Shown in pieces: positions 7,376 to 8,066 of a DNA stretch of 8,066 nucleotides. Below the pieces are notes generated by a model that made no database searches, had not been told where the DNA came from, and worked only from the letters and a program-made list of their open reading frames with translations. The stretch comes from Treponema sp. Its GTDB lineage: Bacteria; Spirochaetota; Spirochaetia; Treponematales; Breznakiellaceae. Position 1 is the first letter of the stretch. Each line of letters starts with the position of its first letter. Location of the stretch: the NCBI GenBank assembly GCA_031275515.1, contig JAISOQ010000046.1:1-8066 (forward strand), in the 5' to 3' direction. The position numbers were made by a program, and so were the translations under genes.

Positions 7376-8066
7376 ATGGGGTTAAACATGAAAGAAAAAC
7401 AGGCGGTGACACTGGAATATAAAGCCCGGTATCAAAAGACAACGAAAAAAGCGAAGTCAGCTCTGCTCGATGAATTTACCCGGCTCACCGGCTATCACCG
7501 GAAATCCGCCGTCCGCCTCTTACATGCCCGTCCGGTCAAACCGGTCATGGTGTATGCGGGCGGGAAGGCGGTAAAGCTCAAGGCGAAAAAAAAGCGGCCC
7601 CCCAACCGTAAAGGCAAGCGGGTCTATACCAATGAGGTCATCGCTGCCCTCCGCCTGATCTGGACCTTCTTCTGGTTCAAATGCGGAAAAATCCTGGCCC
7701 CCCTCATGGGGCAACAGATGCCGTATATCGTCGTCTGGCCGGCCTTCAACATTACCCCCGGCATCGCTGAAAAACTCAAAACCATCAGTCCCGCGACTAT
7801 CGACCGATACCTCAAAAAAGACAAGGACGCCCTCAGGTTGAAGGGGAAAAGTCTCACCAAACCCCTGCATTCCCTGAAAAGCCGTATCCCCATACGGACC
7901 TTTTACACCAGCGAGGAGCGGAAAAAGCCCGGTTTCTGGCAAATCGTCACCGGCGGACTTCAGTCCGACACCATTGCGGACAGGCCACGTTCGGCCAGTA
8001 TGTCCATACCTTGACCGCCACCGATGTCTCCTCAGGCTGGGTGGAGCTTCGCTCCCTCCTCAATAA
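7376..8066 (+). pseudogene. IS transposase with rve integrase core, frameshifted and truncated by the window edge
   Basis: The transposase would cut and join the IS ends. The first 190 codons are open in one frame and match my memory of the family: a basic N-terminal part with a helix-turn-helix-like segment at about 26-49 (LTGYHRKSAVRLL), a basic stretch at 69-82, and ILAPL, ISPATIDR and PIRTFY segments before the catalytic core. After GFWQI (ending at 7945) the frame degenerates and stops at 8012-8014. From 7969 the adjacent frame encodes HHCGQATFGQYVHTLTATDV and continues as SSGWVELRSLLN to the window end, the expected start of the rve core. The shift therefore lies between about 7946 and 7971. 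The catalytic core is separated from the N-terminus, so I call it a pseudogene. The ATG at 7376 is chosen because AGGAGG lies 8 nt upstream; an in-frame ATG at 7331 would lie inside the IS end repeat. Confidence 0.8.

Larger units (their letters stand above)
7291..8066 (+). mobile_element. Left part of an insertion sequence with an rve-type (DDE) transposase
   Basis: The segment holds two 12-bp direct repeats, then a ribosome-binding-site hairpin, then a transposase gene read away from clpC and cut by the window edge. I place the left end at about 7291, where TGAAAATGTT starts with the TG common at ends of rve-type elements. This is an estimate: the right end, with its inverted repeat and any target duplication, lies outside the window. 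The transposase belongs to a group near IS481 that I recall as abundant in termite-gut treponemes. The element is probably non-autonomous because the gene is frameshifted. Confidence 0.7.

Noticed and set aside
7919..7972. Programmed -1 frameshifting in the transposase at the AAAAAG run (7922-7927)
   Set aside because: The residues after the run (PGFWQI) still match the family in the original frame, so the shift is downstream at 7946-7971, where there is no slippery heptamer. A mutation is simpler.
1..8066. A novel multi-gene defence, biosynthetic or other undescribed system
   Set aside because: All intact genes belong to familiar families (ABC importer, ClpC, IS transposase). No unexplained gene cluster or repeat array is visible on either strand.

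Overview
The window looks like the chromosome of a free-living or gut-associated bacterium of moderate G+C content, and a spirochaete of the Treponema type fits best. That placement is inference: the transposase resembles IS transposases I associate with termite-gut treponemes, and the signal peptide ending in Ala-Lys-Gly-Gln is of a kind seen in treponemal binding proteins. Nothing here fixes the species.

Layout. Five intact genes all read on the minus strand. Reading from high to low coordinates they are: a ClpC-type AAA+ unfoldase (7214 to 4575), a strong intrinsic terminator, then a four-gene ABC importer operon. The operon order is solute-binding protein (4445 to 3180), MalF-type permease (3082 to 2201), MalG-type permease (2201 to 1161) and CUT1-type ATPase (1122 to 19). 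The two permease genes share one base (TGATG) and are probably translationally coupled. A hairpin with a U6 tract sits between the MalG-type permease and the ATPase and could lower ATPase expression. The right end (about 7291 to 8066) is the left part of an insertion sequence on the plus strand. Its transposase gene is frameshifted and runs off the window.

How it works together. The importer genes make a complete uptake system: binding protein, two permeases and an ATPase of the family that often serves sugars, sugar alcohols or glycerol phosphodiesters. No catabolic enzyme is present to reveal the substrate. The MalG-type permease carries an unusually long extracytoplasmic segment between its first two membrane helices. 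ClpC has its own promoter, a TTG start and a terminator, so it appears to be an independent unit. It keeps the UVR middle motif and an LGF loop of the kind that docks on ClpP.

The most interesting local structures are at the IS left end. There are two 12-bp direct repeats, a 9-bp hairpin that buries the transposase ribosome binding site, and a possible -10 box placed so that transcripts starting inside the element would lack part of that hairpin. This resembles the known protection of IS10 and IS50 transposase genes against read-through expression. I found no CRISPR array, tRNA, rRNA or clear new defence or biosynthetic system. No stretch over 300 bases lacks a gene.
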